Below, piece after piece: positions 12,472 to 25,000 of a stretch of DNA of 64,000 nt. The DNA comes from Theocolax elegans (lineage: Eukaryota > Arthropoda > Insecta > Hymenoptera > Cerocephalidae): contig CM047429.1 in NCBI GenBank assembly GCA_026168455.1, positions 57,355,623 to 57,419,622 on the forward strand. Direction: 5' to 3'. Numbering within the stretch: position 1 is the first letter of the stretch; the number at the start of each line of letters is the position of its first letter. The notes under the pieces are model-generated. The model was not told the origin of the DNA and did not search any database. It worked only from the letters and a program-made list of their open reading frames with translations. Position numbers and translations under genes: made by a program.

Positions 12472-14390
12472 TTGTAAAGCTTATAATTTCTAATTTTTTC
12501 CTTAGATTATACGAATATATATAACAAGTGATTAATTATTCAATCAATAAATGTCTGTGATAAAATTTTGATAATGATGTAATATATTTCAGATGAAATA
12601 TTTTATCTTTGATATAGTTTACCAATCTATTTGCGTAGTACCTTAGTACAAGTTGAGCAAACTCGAAAGTGATCAATTAATCTTACATTTTGCATCACAT
12701 CCGGTGATCGAGCCAAGTTTACGGGCAAGGGCTCAATACACATAGCGAAGAAAAGGGTTCCTTTAAGGATATCGCAAGCATCTATTTTGTATGGATGCAA
12801 AGCCAACCACTCTTTCGCTTAGTGCCAGTAAATGTACTTTGAAAAGCACTTAAAACGGCCTTTGACAAAATAGAATTTGTAGGATGGTAATACACAAACT
12901 CCCCTCCATCCCTCTAACGTCTTTCATTCTTTCTAGACTAACTTGCACACGTATGTACGCATACACACACACATACCTCTACGTATATACTCACTCGTAC
13001 ACGCATTACAAATTCATCTTTACATTTATGCATTATCTTCCACACGCGCGAGCACTCGTGCATCCGAGCGAAATATTCATGTCACGGTTCCACGACACAG
13101 AGGAATTACAACGATCAAAGCGACATCCATCAAAATTGTCAAGTCTCGTTTTTCACTTATTTTTTTTTATTGCACGCGAAATGCAAAATTAAAATTGTCA
13201 TTATGCGCGGATAAAAAGAATATCAATCCGATGTGAACACTTAACTTGGAGATTTCACGAATGTGTTTACAAAATCCTTTGCTTATTGGTAATCAGTGAT
13301 GGTTGTTTTATTAATCATTTGAGGATTTGTAAATCTTGTACCAATGGTAAAATATGGCTATATCTATATTCATTAAAGTTGTAGTTCTCAGTATTAATAT
13401 AATGCAGGTCGTATTCATCTATCATTTGTTGTCGCACAATATATAAATGGAAATATTAATTATTTTTTAAGATGCCATAAATCACGATGACGTTAGTTTC
13501 ATTTTTTAAGAATAGTTATGTACATTTTCCTTCGGTACGTTATATTGTTTGAGCATTATTTTAAGATTGCGTATCTATTGTTTATTTATATTTTTGCATT
13601 AATAATTTAATAATATTTAAAAGGCCTTAAATAAACAATAAATGTGTACTAGTTTGGTAAAGTATAAATTAACTTGGAACTAATGATTTTGTTCTCTTTA
13701 TCTTCTTCTGTTTTCATGCTTTTGGACGCTTATCCTTAAATAGATGTGAAAGTTACGAGGAAATTCAAGGTAAAAGCGTATCAATAGGTTGGACTATTAA
13801 GAAACAGTACTAGTTTTATACTATTGATATCTAGACACTTTCAATTTATCATTACATATTAAAAAAAAGTTTACAAAATTTATGTCAGTGAAGCAATATA
13901 ATAAATTTTAATTATAAATTGCATGCTGTATTGAATTTAGAGATATAAAATTTATGATTTAATGTTGCTCAACTTAGAATTACTTGTCGTTTTTTTTATT
14001 TTTATATTAATTATTACATTAAATATTAATAATGCAAACGTGTAAATCATGTGAAAATGCATTTGAAAACTGCACTTATATAGATTTATGATATAGAAAT
14101 CGACTAATCATTTAAATTTTCCAGTTATTTAACAAAATACAATGTAAGCGTTATATGATTTTACGACTTGTTCAATGCTAACTTGTTGAATTGCAGAAAC
14201 TTATGCCATCAAATTGATATAAGAGATTTTTTTGGCGGATATGGATAATTTTTTGTACTTTCAAAAAGTATAGATAAAAAATGTGCATTACAAATATTAT
14301 AGTTTAAAGGATAAATTTTCTGAATTTAAGTAAATAAAAAATATTGAAAGAAGAAAATAAGTAAAGTAGAAAATATAGCGTATTCCAGGA
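12472..14390. other. Intronic or intergenic stretch with a moderately GC-rich patch
   Basis: At 12690-12900 there is a GC-richer patch followed by CA-containing simple sequence near 12955-12980. No splice-bounded open frame is visible. The two overlapping + frames at 12884-13236 translate the simple sequence and were rejected. The remainder is AT-rich. Confidence 0.45.
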
Positions 14391-14870
14391 TCGGATTAAC
14401 TCAATCGATAAGAGTTAGAAAAGATATGAGTTTGGCACCTCCTCAGTCGGTATAGAGACGCGATCAGTGTTTACTCGCGATAGTCGCAAGCAACCCTCCT
14501 AGCTCCTTTTGCTCTCCCTTTGTACGGGAGTGCGCGCGACTCGTCTATACGATATACAAGCTTAGTCAAACGCGCGTGTCGATACACGAGGATGGGCAAC
14601 GCGCATACTCGTGTGCACACATGCGAACTAACGTATTCTCTTTAGTTGATTTTTCCACTTCTCTCTTTCTCTTGATACTATAGGCTTTTTCATTTTCTTT
14701 TTCCCTTTTTCCCTTCTTCGCGAGAACCCTTTATCTCCGGCTCTTTCTTCTCCCGGTTCGTCGTACGTATGCGCGTTCATCCTTTTATTTGGTCGACCGA
14801 GTAAAAATGATAGGTCGGGATCCGATGTAAAGTCCCATAATGGGAAATGAATGGACACAGATTGAAGAGA
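14391..14870. other. GC/CpG-rich island, candidate regulatory DNA
   Basis: From about 14430 to 14640, CG dinucleotides are frequent and the base composition departs sharply from the AT-rich flanks. The next 200 bp are pyrimidine-rich. No frame shows coding character, and a 76-codon minus frame here is low-complexity Lys/Arg/Glu from the CT tract. A promoter or enhancer role is inferred only from composition. Confidence 0.35.
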
Positions 14871-15600
14871 GGTAAAAAAAAGATATTCAAGTTAACGAGA
14901 GATAGGTGGGGAGCGACATCAGAAATTAAAGTTGGATGGAATAAATGAAAATAAATTTACTTCATCCTGTTCTCCTTTTTCTTGCTCTCAATTTCACGAT
15001 TGCGTTCTTTTATATATATATACACACACACATACGCGCGCGCGAAATTTCGAGATATATCTCGGAGAGACGAATGAATAGTGCACTTTTTTTATTCTAC
15101 GTGAGTGAGTAGCATATAATTTACAATGATGTTGTATTAAAAAAATTTTTTTGAATATTTAATATTGTAAAATGTAGAAAATGTTCTTAATAAAATTAAA
15201 ATATTAAACTTTATCTTTTAAAAATAATAATAATAATAAGGTCATACTTTTATTAGATGAAACTAATTTTGATGCTATTATAATTTACTCTAGCATGTAT
15301 TAATTAAAATTAATACTTTAATTAAAAAAGTCTCAAGAAACATACATTTGAATTTTCCTAAAAATTCATGATGTAAAATTAAATTAATGTATATATACGT
15401 TGATAGTTTGAATGTAAATTAAATTCATTTATACATTTTTTCTTGAAAAATTATAATAGTGAAACGATTTAAATCTTTTAAAACTAAAAAAATATTGATG
15501 ATTATAATCATAGGATAAAACGAAGAAATAAATAAACGGTCGAACGATTGATGACAGATCAAAATATTTTTGATATATGTATATATAATATGAGTGTACA
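14871..15600. other. AT-rich stretch with TA/CA/CG simple repeat
   Basis: A short compound run of TA, then AC, then CG lies at 15010-15043. The rest is AT-rich with no gene. Confidence 0.5.
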
Positions 15601-16140
15601 TATATTAAAGAGACGCGCATGAGTCTTTACGCTGGCGCGTATCGATTGTTGCATGCGCTCGGTAATTAAATTTACCTAAAGGGAGAAAGGAGATAAAGAG
15701 GAAAAGCGAGGGAGAGGAAGTGCATATAAATCGAAAAGCTCGACGAAGAAGGATGAAGAGTTTTAAGCGTTGCAAGGGAAATAAATAAAGAGAGAAAAGA
15801 TAAAGAGAATAAGAAGAGAGGGAATGAGAGAGATGAAGGATGAAACTTGCTTCGGGTGTTCGTCAACGGCGCTGACAGGTTCTCTAAGAATCCCATGGGG
15901 AAATAGGCGGAAGCGAGGGTGGCACGGGACTTTGGAATTAGATTCAGAATGATTTCCTTATATATTTTTTCACGTCAATGGTATTATTGGACGACGAGTT
16001 CATGCTCTTGAGTGAGCGCATGCATTCGAGGAGATGTAAAACCGATGTCTGCGAAAAAACTGAAAGGAATCGAATGAATATGCGTGGGACACGTGCATTT
16101 ATTTCTTGACGAAGCAAGATGGAATTCTACTGGCGATTAG
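15601..16140. other. Purine-rich tract and GC-richer island
   Basis: 15675-15845 is nearly all A and G on the + strand, a mirror-like purine tract able to form triplex DNA and to bind GAGA-type factors. 15850-16140 is GC-richer mixed sequence. The minus 74-codon frame at 15672-15896 is Ser/Leu/Phe low complexity caused by the tract. A regulatory role is possible and unproven. Confidence 0.35.
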
Positions 16141-18090
16141 CGATTTTTTAAATAATTAAGGGAACAGGGTTTCTCTGAATTATTCATTGAAAATAACTTT
16201 TAGAATATATATTAGGAAGTTAAAGAAAGTTTAATAAACTTCCTACTTTATTCTTACGGTGCATTTAGATGGTTGATTGTCAAGGTCATTCATTTCAAAA
16301 ATGTATATTACGATATGTTGATTTAGTATTTCTGCATCAACAATTTTTAAACTAAATGTTACTTGATATTAATATTACATAGGAATATTGTGGAGCTTAT
16401 TTTTTTACTAATTCCTTGTAGAGATTTGTAATAGTAAAATTTTATGATTTGTTAAAAGTATGTATTGAGATATCTAGAGTCCAAAAAACGTAATTTTTTA
16501 GAATCCGTAGTGAATATCGCTGGGCTTGGGCATGTAGTTCTGAGTTCGACAAAAAATTTATATTTTGATGTATTGATTTGCTTTTGTTTTCTGGAAAATT
16601 GTCGATTTTTTAAAAATCTATTTTTGAAAATATTTAATGTTGCAGATGATATATTTAGAGCGGACTAAATCTTTGTAAAGTATAAAAAAATATTTCCTCT
16701 TAAACTGGGGTTTTCAAATTAAGTCTATCAGTTTCCAAGTTATTTTAAAAATACTGATTTTTTTCAATGTGTTGTATCTTGGAAACTAATAGGGCAAACA
16801 AGTTTTAAAAAAATCATGGTAATACAAAATAAAGCTATAAAAATTTCAAAATATTTTATCAAGTGGATCTTAAAAGAACTACAATTTATTTTAGTCTACA
16901 ACTAAAATCGATTTTTTGAACAATTTGTATATGTTTTGGTAAAATAATAACTATGTAAATAACACTTGTAGCTTGATTGATACTATTCAAAAACATGTTC
17001 AGAGATATTCTCAATACGTAAATACTAATTGTACTTTTTGGTGCACAACATTTGCAAAATGCATTAATCAGTCCAAAAACAGATGAACGTTGTAATCAAA
17101 CGATTAATATTTCTTTATTTTTAAAAATCGTTTTAAGTATTCAGTTAGGTTCAACTATGTTTTCAGGGTATATTTGTAACGATTCATTTAATGCACAACG
17201 TAAACAATTTTAAAAACGTTGGATAATTTTGTTACGATTATAATGGAATGTCATATTAGAATAATATATTACCATATAATAGCGATATATTTATATTTTT
17301 AAAAACGAGTATATTTTGTTATTGATAAGCAAAAGTAATTATATTATCGATTATTTAAAATTACTGCTGTAGAATATGTTGAATTAGATATTAAACTGTC
17401 ATGAAAATTAAACTTCATTCACACGATGCAATTTCGCACTTCTCGCACAGGATGTGTGACTTACTCCATACAGTAAAACCGACCGACTAACCGCATTTGA
17501 GCCTCAATGATTATTTGAATAGTGATAATTCATCATCTATTAAAATATAAGCTATTGAAATATTTCATAAACTACGGTAAAAAACGTGAGTGTATTTAGC
17601 TTACAAAGTATCGGTCTAATACTATCCGGTAATTTAAGTAGTTTTAAAATATAACTATCTCGATGCATAAGTTGTACATATTAGACCAAAATAACATATC
17701 GAGATAGAATATTTTAATTATATTTTGTAAAAAATCAAAGTAATAAATGTTTCACTTATGAGAAAACGGTTAAATGAGCGTATCTAATGCCGTTATAAAC
17801 AGTCACGTTATAAATGTAAAAATACGTGACATTTATAGCAACCGAACGAGTCCGGTATGCAAACCCATAAAAAGTTTAATCATCATTAACAATTATCGGT
17901 ACGAGAAAATCTATTTACTAGGCACTATTTTCCAATGCACCGAAAGGTTTTGGGTCAAACTCATAATAATCATTATCCAAGTTACTCGGGCAAACTACAT
18001 TTTGTTAATCCAATGTAAAATTAACCTTGTTCTAACAGCCAATGCGCCTACTCCTTTTAAATTTTACATTCGAGAATGATACGAGTTGAC
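16141..18090. other. AT-rich stretch, no gene seen
   Basis: A small dyad, AGTTTCCAAG near 16731 with CTTGGAAACT near 16779, could form a 10-bp stem. A 101-codon + frame at 17774-18079 has no motif and no splice context. Nothing more can be supported. Confidence 0.45.
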
Positions 18091-18545
18091 GAAAACACGA
18101 TCGTTAGTCTGTAATCGATCAGCGATCACAAATTCGATATTAGCACTGGCGCGCGCGCACACACACACACACACATTCGATTCTTATCTGAGCATGCTCG
18201 TACTAAAGAAGCAATAAATAAAGGAAAACGCAGCGCGAGATTATAACGTTTCCTTCAAAAGCCAGTAGAGTGTAAGAAAGATGAAGGTGGAATAGACAGA
18301 GCAAAAGTTAACGTCCCGCAAGTAACGTTAACCCAGATTATGTGCACCTTGGTGAGGTGTGTATTATACACAGGTTTGCGTCTTGTCGCGCAATGCAACC
18401 GTACACAAGCACAGTGTCCATCGACCGGCAAGTTCAACTCGCCAAGTCAGCGACTCGTCTGCGTATAAACTGCTCGAGTTACCATCAATGCTCTCCGAAG
18501 GGTGCACACTTTAGAAAGAGATAAAGAACCGAGCAAAGAATTTCG
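18091..18545. other. GC-richer island with CG/CA microsatellite
   Basis: The alternating GC-then-CA run at 18148-18176 is followed by about 350 bp of sequence with frequent CG steps. Two 60-codon frames on opposite strands overlap here, which argues for composition rather than coding. It is a candidate regulatory island. Confidence 0.35.
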
Positions 18546-20507
18546 TTAAATTATTGCTCGACAAATAATTGTACACAAATCGTGCATGATTCGAAGATTT
18601 TCATTATTTATTTACTATACCACTTATCCATTTGTACTACTTTATTTCAAATATCTTTTATCACTCGGGAAATCAGTAACTTTATTTTTCCGACGGAGCT
18701 AAACGCGGAAGGATTCACAATAAATTTATTCGACTGTTGTCGTATTAATTATCTGCTATAACAGAAAGTTTCAAACTAAACTTTTAAGAAGAAACTTCAT
18801 CATTAATTAGATTAAAGATATTAAAACTTTCTTGAAAGTTTTATCATTTATTGCTAACACCCGCTAATTATTTTGTTAAATTTTTTAATACCCTGGCAAG
18901 CTATTATAGTTTGATAAATATTGCCTAAGGCAATAGACATTCCCGTCTGCATAATTCCTATACAAAGTATAAATCAAGTATTAGCAAAATATTAACTATT
19001 TATTGAATATCTTATATATTCCATAACATTTCTATTTAATAAGAAGCCTTAGTCAATATTTATCCTCTCTACCTTATCCACAAATGCGATATTACGAAAT
19101 ACATTTGTAAACAAAACAGTATTATGTGAAAAGTAAAAGAAAAATAAGTGAAACGTTATTGCGTTTTCGAGATGTCTTACCAAAAATGAGAACCTAACCT
19201 CAACAAGATGAACAATCTTGACATTTTTGATAAGGGGTGTCTCAAAATCATATAATAATAATTTAGTCAGAAATTCAGCACATTGTTAGATGATTATGGA
19301 TAAACGAAAGCGCATCTACTCTTATGTTAGTACATACACTTTTATGTTTCTATTGATTAATTAACAAAAATTCAGAATGGACCCCTTTAACCTATACAAA
19401 TGTATATACATCGGTGGAAACTTGTGGAAAAAATAAATATTTCTTGAGTGCCTTGGTTTGTACTGGCTAAGTATTCAAATTAAAAACAGTCGACGATTTA
19501 TATATTTATTACTTATTTGTTCAACTTATTATTGGGATCGTTCGCCTATTATTAGGCAATATCCTTTACTTTGCATATTTAGAAAAATTGTCTTTCATTA
19601 TTAATAAGCTACGTAGTCTATTTTTTATTATACGTTGTCACACACAGAGAAAAAAATGGTAGTGCCATTGTAGATGATAAAAATTCGGAAACAAAACGAT
19701 TGCCATATTTAGAGAAAAATTAATATATTCGTCATGGTAAAAATTTCGATCCGATTTTCAATTGTATAAAATTCTGGACATTAATTATATAGTCTCTAAT
19801 TAAAATAGTAATTTGTATTCATTTGTTTTATATACGTGTGTTTATTTACCCGCATGGATTGCGAACTTTGCATTACATTAATCAAAGAATGATGGTAGCT
19901 ATACTCTATGAAACTGCAAGTCACAAGTTGTACTTATACCTATAGCAATCATTTCTAAGAGTCGAGACATGGTCAGAATCAATATGATTTATATAATTAA
20001 CAGGTAATGTACCACTTGAAGTTATTGATTCTTTAGCAAAATTAACTTTTAACTAAAGAGGTTAAGCTACTCGCAATAGTATCGCAGCTGACCAATCGTG
20101 CGAGTTTGAGAGCAAGTTTTGCAATTACTTGGAGACGACCCGTCAAAACCGAACAATTCATCGGCATGCATTCGTTCGAACTTCTAATCAGTAGGTCGAA
20201 TAAAATTATGCTTGATTTTGAAAATGCGGTTAATAGGTAATATTTTAATAAATACAACATTGGAGTGTCTTAAAAACTAAAAAATTTAACCTTGAAATAT
20301 ATTGTGAATTAGCGGTTTATATATTTTTAGCACCTAAAATTTATCAAATTCTACATTAACCGCGCTCGGTATGGTAATTTTTTTGCTGTTTACGAATAAA
20401 ATTGTTTTTAGTTCACTCGAATAAAACTCCTACCATCTTTAAATTTCTGTCGTCCGTTTGTGAGGAAATCATTTGTTAAGCATTTGAAATTACAGCATCA
20501 TAATCTT
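18546..20507. other. AT-rich stretch, no gene seen
   Basis: The sequence is AT-rich with only short chance frames. At about 19640, CACAGAGAAAAAAATGG resembles the CACTGAGAAAAA ends of short MITEs seen elsewhere in this window, but no partner end was found nearby. Confidence 0.45.
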
Positions 20508-20749
20508 CACTGAGAAATTCTTGGGACATCTTTTGCACTTATGTAAAGGACAAATACAGTACATTGCTTTTTGTACAGCAGCTCTCCTAGTTTTGGGAGC
20601 TCTGCTATCCTAAATGACGAAAAAGTGTTTTGTTTTGCGACTACAGCGTCACTTTTCTCGTACCATTTTAGGGCAGCAGCCGCCCTAAACATCGTACGAA
20701 TGCACGAATAATGTAGTTGGACATCGGGTGTCCCAAGAATTTTTCAGTG
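20508..20749. mobile_element. 242-bp MITE with CACTGAGAAATTCTTGGGAC ends
   Basis: The left terminus at 20508 and the reverse complement of the right terminus ending at 20749 agree over about 22 of 24 bases. Inside is a smaller dyad around 20579-20606. The minus 61-codon frame at 20507-20692 lies wholly inside the element and is not a gene. No transposase is present, so it is non-autonomous. A clear target duplication could not be assigned. Confidence 0.8.
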
Positions 20750-21462
20750 TTTTTAAACAGTATTATCCAATTATATTTCAAAGAAAGCATTGTATTTCTA
20801 TAGTTCTGACTGAGTTAATGAATTCGAATGCTATTAAGCTTGTGTTTGAAAAGGTCAATTACCTTTTAATCGGAAACTCCGATAGCACTAGTGTATTTAA
20901 GAAAAGAGAAGTTTATCGTTCGCTAAAGATTTTTTCGATATAAAATTTATCGGAGCTTTGCGAAACAATATGCGTTATTAAGCAAGGCATTTACCCTTCG
21001 TCCACTATGGTTGGTGGAAGTCCCAGACTAACAAAATTTAAAAATTAAAAATTGGCGTTACGACTACAGCTGACTACCTTTGGTCTTCTCAGTAAGGAGC
21101 TGTAGGCCTGCCTCAGACGCTCGTCGCAAATGGAATGCAATGTCAAATGGATGTTAGAGCGGCTTTACTTATGCCTTGTACTCGACTGTTATTCTTGCGG
21201 GTAGAGAGGACAGTCGGATCCCCCTGGTGGCAAGAACTCCAACCAACCAGAGTGCAACGTGTCTTCACCCAAAATTTATTATATTTCAACCTTAAATTTT
21301 TTTGTTTATATATTTTACAAAAATAAAATTTTAATAGCGTAACAAAAATTTGCTTATTTTTTTTTTTTTCGTTTTATCTCAAACATACCCCCTTAAGATA
21401 ATTGCATGGTTTTGAACAAGGTTCGACGAACATTGTTATAAATCATTATAGATATATATTAC
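20750..21462. other. Unassigned segment with a GC-richer core
   Basis: 20990-21270 is GC-richer, mixed sequence unlike its flanks, followed by T-rich and A-rich runs and an AATAAA near 21322. This suggests a retroposed or exonised fragment, but I recognise neither a SINE A/B box pair nor a protein. The 63-codon + frame at 21135-21326 ends in the T-rich tail and is not convincing. Confidence 0.3.
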
Positions 21463-21636
21463 AGATCAAACGAACCTATACCTTTAAGTGAAGCCCGATC
21501 ACAACTATACGAGCACCATGTTCGAAGTGATTAATCCGTTCCCCTATAGTTATTTTGTCAGTATTATTAATCACTTCGAACAAAGATTTCGTATAATTAT
21601 GATTAAACCTCGATTAAAGGTAAGTTCGTTTGATCT
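21463..21636. mobile_element. 174-bp foldback MITE
   Basis: The ends are AGATCAAACGAAC and its reverse complement. Pairing continues through CCTTTAA and, with mismatches, about 75 bp on each side. An inner perfect pair is TGTTCGAAGTGATTAAT at 21519-21535 with its complement at 21566-21582. The whole unit would fold into one long hairpin. A 63-codon frame across it is a by-product. Confidence 0.8.
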
Positions 21637-22015
21637 ACAAGTATCACAAAAAAGTGAACTGGTAAAGAAAAATCTGTGACTGAAATGAAAGTCTATAGTT
21701 ATACGTATAACGCTGAAAGAAAGAAAAGACTTCGTGTACCAAAAGGAAAAAAGAAATTAAATAAAAAGTAATGAAGAATAAAAGGAGAAACGAGAGATAA
21801 AGTAAGATGGAACTTGGTGGGTGTGCTTTGCTTTGCAACATGTGCGCGAATTTAGCCGAGTAGGAGCAACAAGAAACTCCAATTAGATGGTCGCGAGGGC
21901 GCGTTATTTATGAAGGGCATCCGTCAACGTTATTCACGGCCGAGCGATTCCGCCTGGGTCTGCACTTTCCGAAAACTTGGTCTATGTACAACTGTACACG
22001 TGTTAGCTCATGCAG
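21637..22015. other. AT-rich start followed by a GC-rich island
   Basis: 21850-22000 is strongly GC-richer with several CG steps and a TTTATGA word at 21908-21914, the core recognised by Caudal/Abd-B class homeodomains. No frame looks coding. It is a candidate enhancer or conserved non-coding element, from composition and motif only. Confidence 0.35.
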
Positions 22016-25000
22016 AATAAATTATCTCCCTTCTTAGCCTCGTTTCGTTATTATTTTGTCTCGTAGCCTTTGTTCGTACTTGTTTTTGCGATCGTTGCAC
22101 GTCAATGGAGGATTATCGCAGGTTTATTTCAATTATCTTAACTTTTTAAAAGGCTTTTTCACCTCTTGGATGTACTACTTTAATATGGACACGTATACAA
22201 ACTGTGTTTAATTTAATGCTGATTAATATTTCAAAAAGGGAGCATTAACATTAAGTTATCTAATTTATTGATAGTGTTACATATATGTAATTAATACATA
22301 GGTATATTAGATTTTACGTTTGTTTTGAGAATTTATATGTACGAATTAATTTTTATTAATAAACTGTATATTTATATTTGTAATTCTTAGAGCAACTTCA
22401 ATGTATAATGTGTAATACTTTAATGGTTCGTAGTTGAGCGTAAATCTGACGTTGATATCTCCTATAACCATAATAGTAAATTTTACAATTTAAAATAGTT
22501 ATATTTTTCACTATTACTTAAAAAGTATTACTTTTATTTGTAAATGCGATTTAAAAAATAAAAATTATAATATTAATAATTGTGCAAAAAAAGTATATTG
22601 AATTATGTTGTTTTTTTTATTACAAATAATTACGTATAAACGTAGTATAAATAAGGTAATTTGAGTTTATTTTGTATTTTCTAGATACTTCCATTAATAA
22701 GATCATTATTTACTTGAAAATAATTTCATAAATTTTACATAGGTAATAAATTTAAAAACCTCCATCGTTCAATGAATATTTACGGGAAAAATATTTTCAC
22801 GCAAAATAAATGTTGACTCGCTTGATTCTTCAATTTTCATTAATTATTCGTAGTTTATATATACGTTTTAACAGATCCATTAATATTATAAACAAGCGAA
22901 AACGTTGAAAAAATAATAATAATAATTACAATAACACATTGGTCGTATTGACTAACAATACCGCGAGTTACAATTTTAGTACAGCATGTCATTAATTCTG
23001 AAACGCGTTTACAAGCGTTTCGTAAATTTTGAAAATGGAATTTGAAATGAAACTGTCAATAAAGTAAAGCATTCGTTTATATATAAATAACACATGTGCG
23101 CATATAGCCTGGAAAATATTTAATATATTTCAAACGCAGACTTTTGTAAATGTAAATATTTAGCTGAATCCGATGTGATATTGCAACAATAAAATCTAGA
23201 GAATTATCGTTGCATTTCCATTTCAATGATTCATGAAGGAAAATATTTACAACTATGGAATTCCGCACAATATAAGACTTTGAAATATTCTCAGTTTGCA
23301 GCGACATAAATTTTCATTTTACCTCCCACCCACGACGTCCCTCCTGGTACTACCCCCCTTTAAATCTCGCATTTTTCTCTCATCTTTTGAAAAATGCATT
23401 TCATAAGTCGAGAAAAGTTTTTCAATTCGAAGAGGGAAATAAAATAAAAAAAATATAACTGAAGAAGAAAAGACGTAGGAGGAAGAGGGAGAGGGAGAGA
23501 GAGAGAGAGAGGAGGATACGCGAATGTATTGCCGTTGGGTCCTCGTGACCCATTTTCAGGGCTAGCGGGGAGAGGTAGGAAGGCAACGAAGAGATTTTCC
23601 GTGAGCGCAAAACTTTTTATGAGTCTCGATTTGCTGCAATTGAAAAGATATTTACGTACGGTGGCTCGAAAACCGGCATTAGTACGAGTAACAAGCTGCT
23701 CTGCTTTTTCCTTTTTCCTCTTTTGCGTTTCTAATTGAGATAGCCTTTTACCTAGTGGTCTCTATCTAATTTCTATTTTCTTCCTTTCATATTAAATACC
23801 TAATGCATTATTCCTAGTGGGATAATAGTCTCAGTAACCATTGTGCACTAATTACTTACGACACATCGTTTGGTAATGAAATTTATAAATATGTATGTAT
23901 ACCTACGCATTTGTTTAAATTTTTTGTATAAAAAATGGTGACATCTTACAACATCAAAAAAAAATATCCCAAGAGAAAAAGTCTTTCAAATTAAGATATG
24001 TAAACGAAAAGTATACGTTTGCTGCATTATGTAATTACATACTATTCATCTGTGGGTATGACTGACGTGTCATATTATGGCGCGCATTAAAATTAAATTA
24101 ATTTTGTTTTATTTAGTCTAAAATTATACGTCTATAGCTCATTGAATTTTCAGCGCAATAATAATTATATTTTTTTTAAATAAATTATTAAAAGTAGGAA
24201 AAGGGTGAATTAATAAAATAATTATTTCAATTGGCAAAAATAATTAACAATTTCTTTTAGAATACGTAATATTACGTTACATGCAATTGTTGTTTATAAA
24301 ATTATATTATATTATTATTAACTATATTGCGGTAATTTAATTAATATACATTATAGGCTTTATATTAAAGTTACGTTTAAATACTAGTTTTACATTTAAA
24401 ATGAATCTTATACATAAACTGAAACAAAGGAACGAAAGAAAGCAAAATAAATTTCTTACTTAAATGTAATAAAGATTATACGTATGAAATATTTACTAAT
24501 TTTTATTTTAAAGAATCGATTACTACGATGTGTATAATATAATAATGAAATTATTAATATATACCTAAATATACTCAGAAAGTTACACTAGGTTATAATA
24601 GTAATTTAATGCTGTTGATAATTGCACGTAATAAAGTGTGATTTTTCGAGTTAGATATCATTATTTCTAAACTTTCACCACTCAAAATGGCATACAAAAA
24701 AAAAATAAATGTTTGCCCAGAATTTCTGTATCGGTGCATTTCTATAAATTCACGTCTTTCTTCTCGCATATCGCATAGTATCAATCAATTCGTTTGTCAC
24801 ACAATAAATTTATCCGCACACTTGCAAACATGTACATAATCTAATCTTATCTTTTGGCTCTCTGCCGTGTCATGGTGTCTTTCTATTTCACTTCTTCGAC
24901 GCGGTCGTGTTACATCGCCGAGAAAGTGGAACGTTTCGATTAATTATGACGCTGGCGCTGTCGGCTTTAGGGGATAAAAGTAAAGGACCTTCATTCCTTG

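Noticed and set aside
16465..17000. Segment with dyad AGTTTCCAAG/CTTGGAAACT, considered as a transposon fragment
   Set aside because: The stem is only 10 bp and no terminal repeats, duplication or coding similarity could be found.
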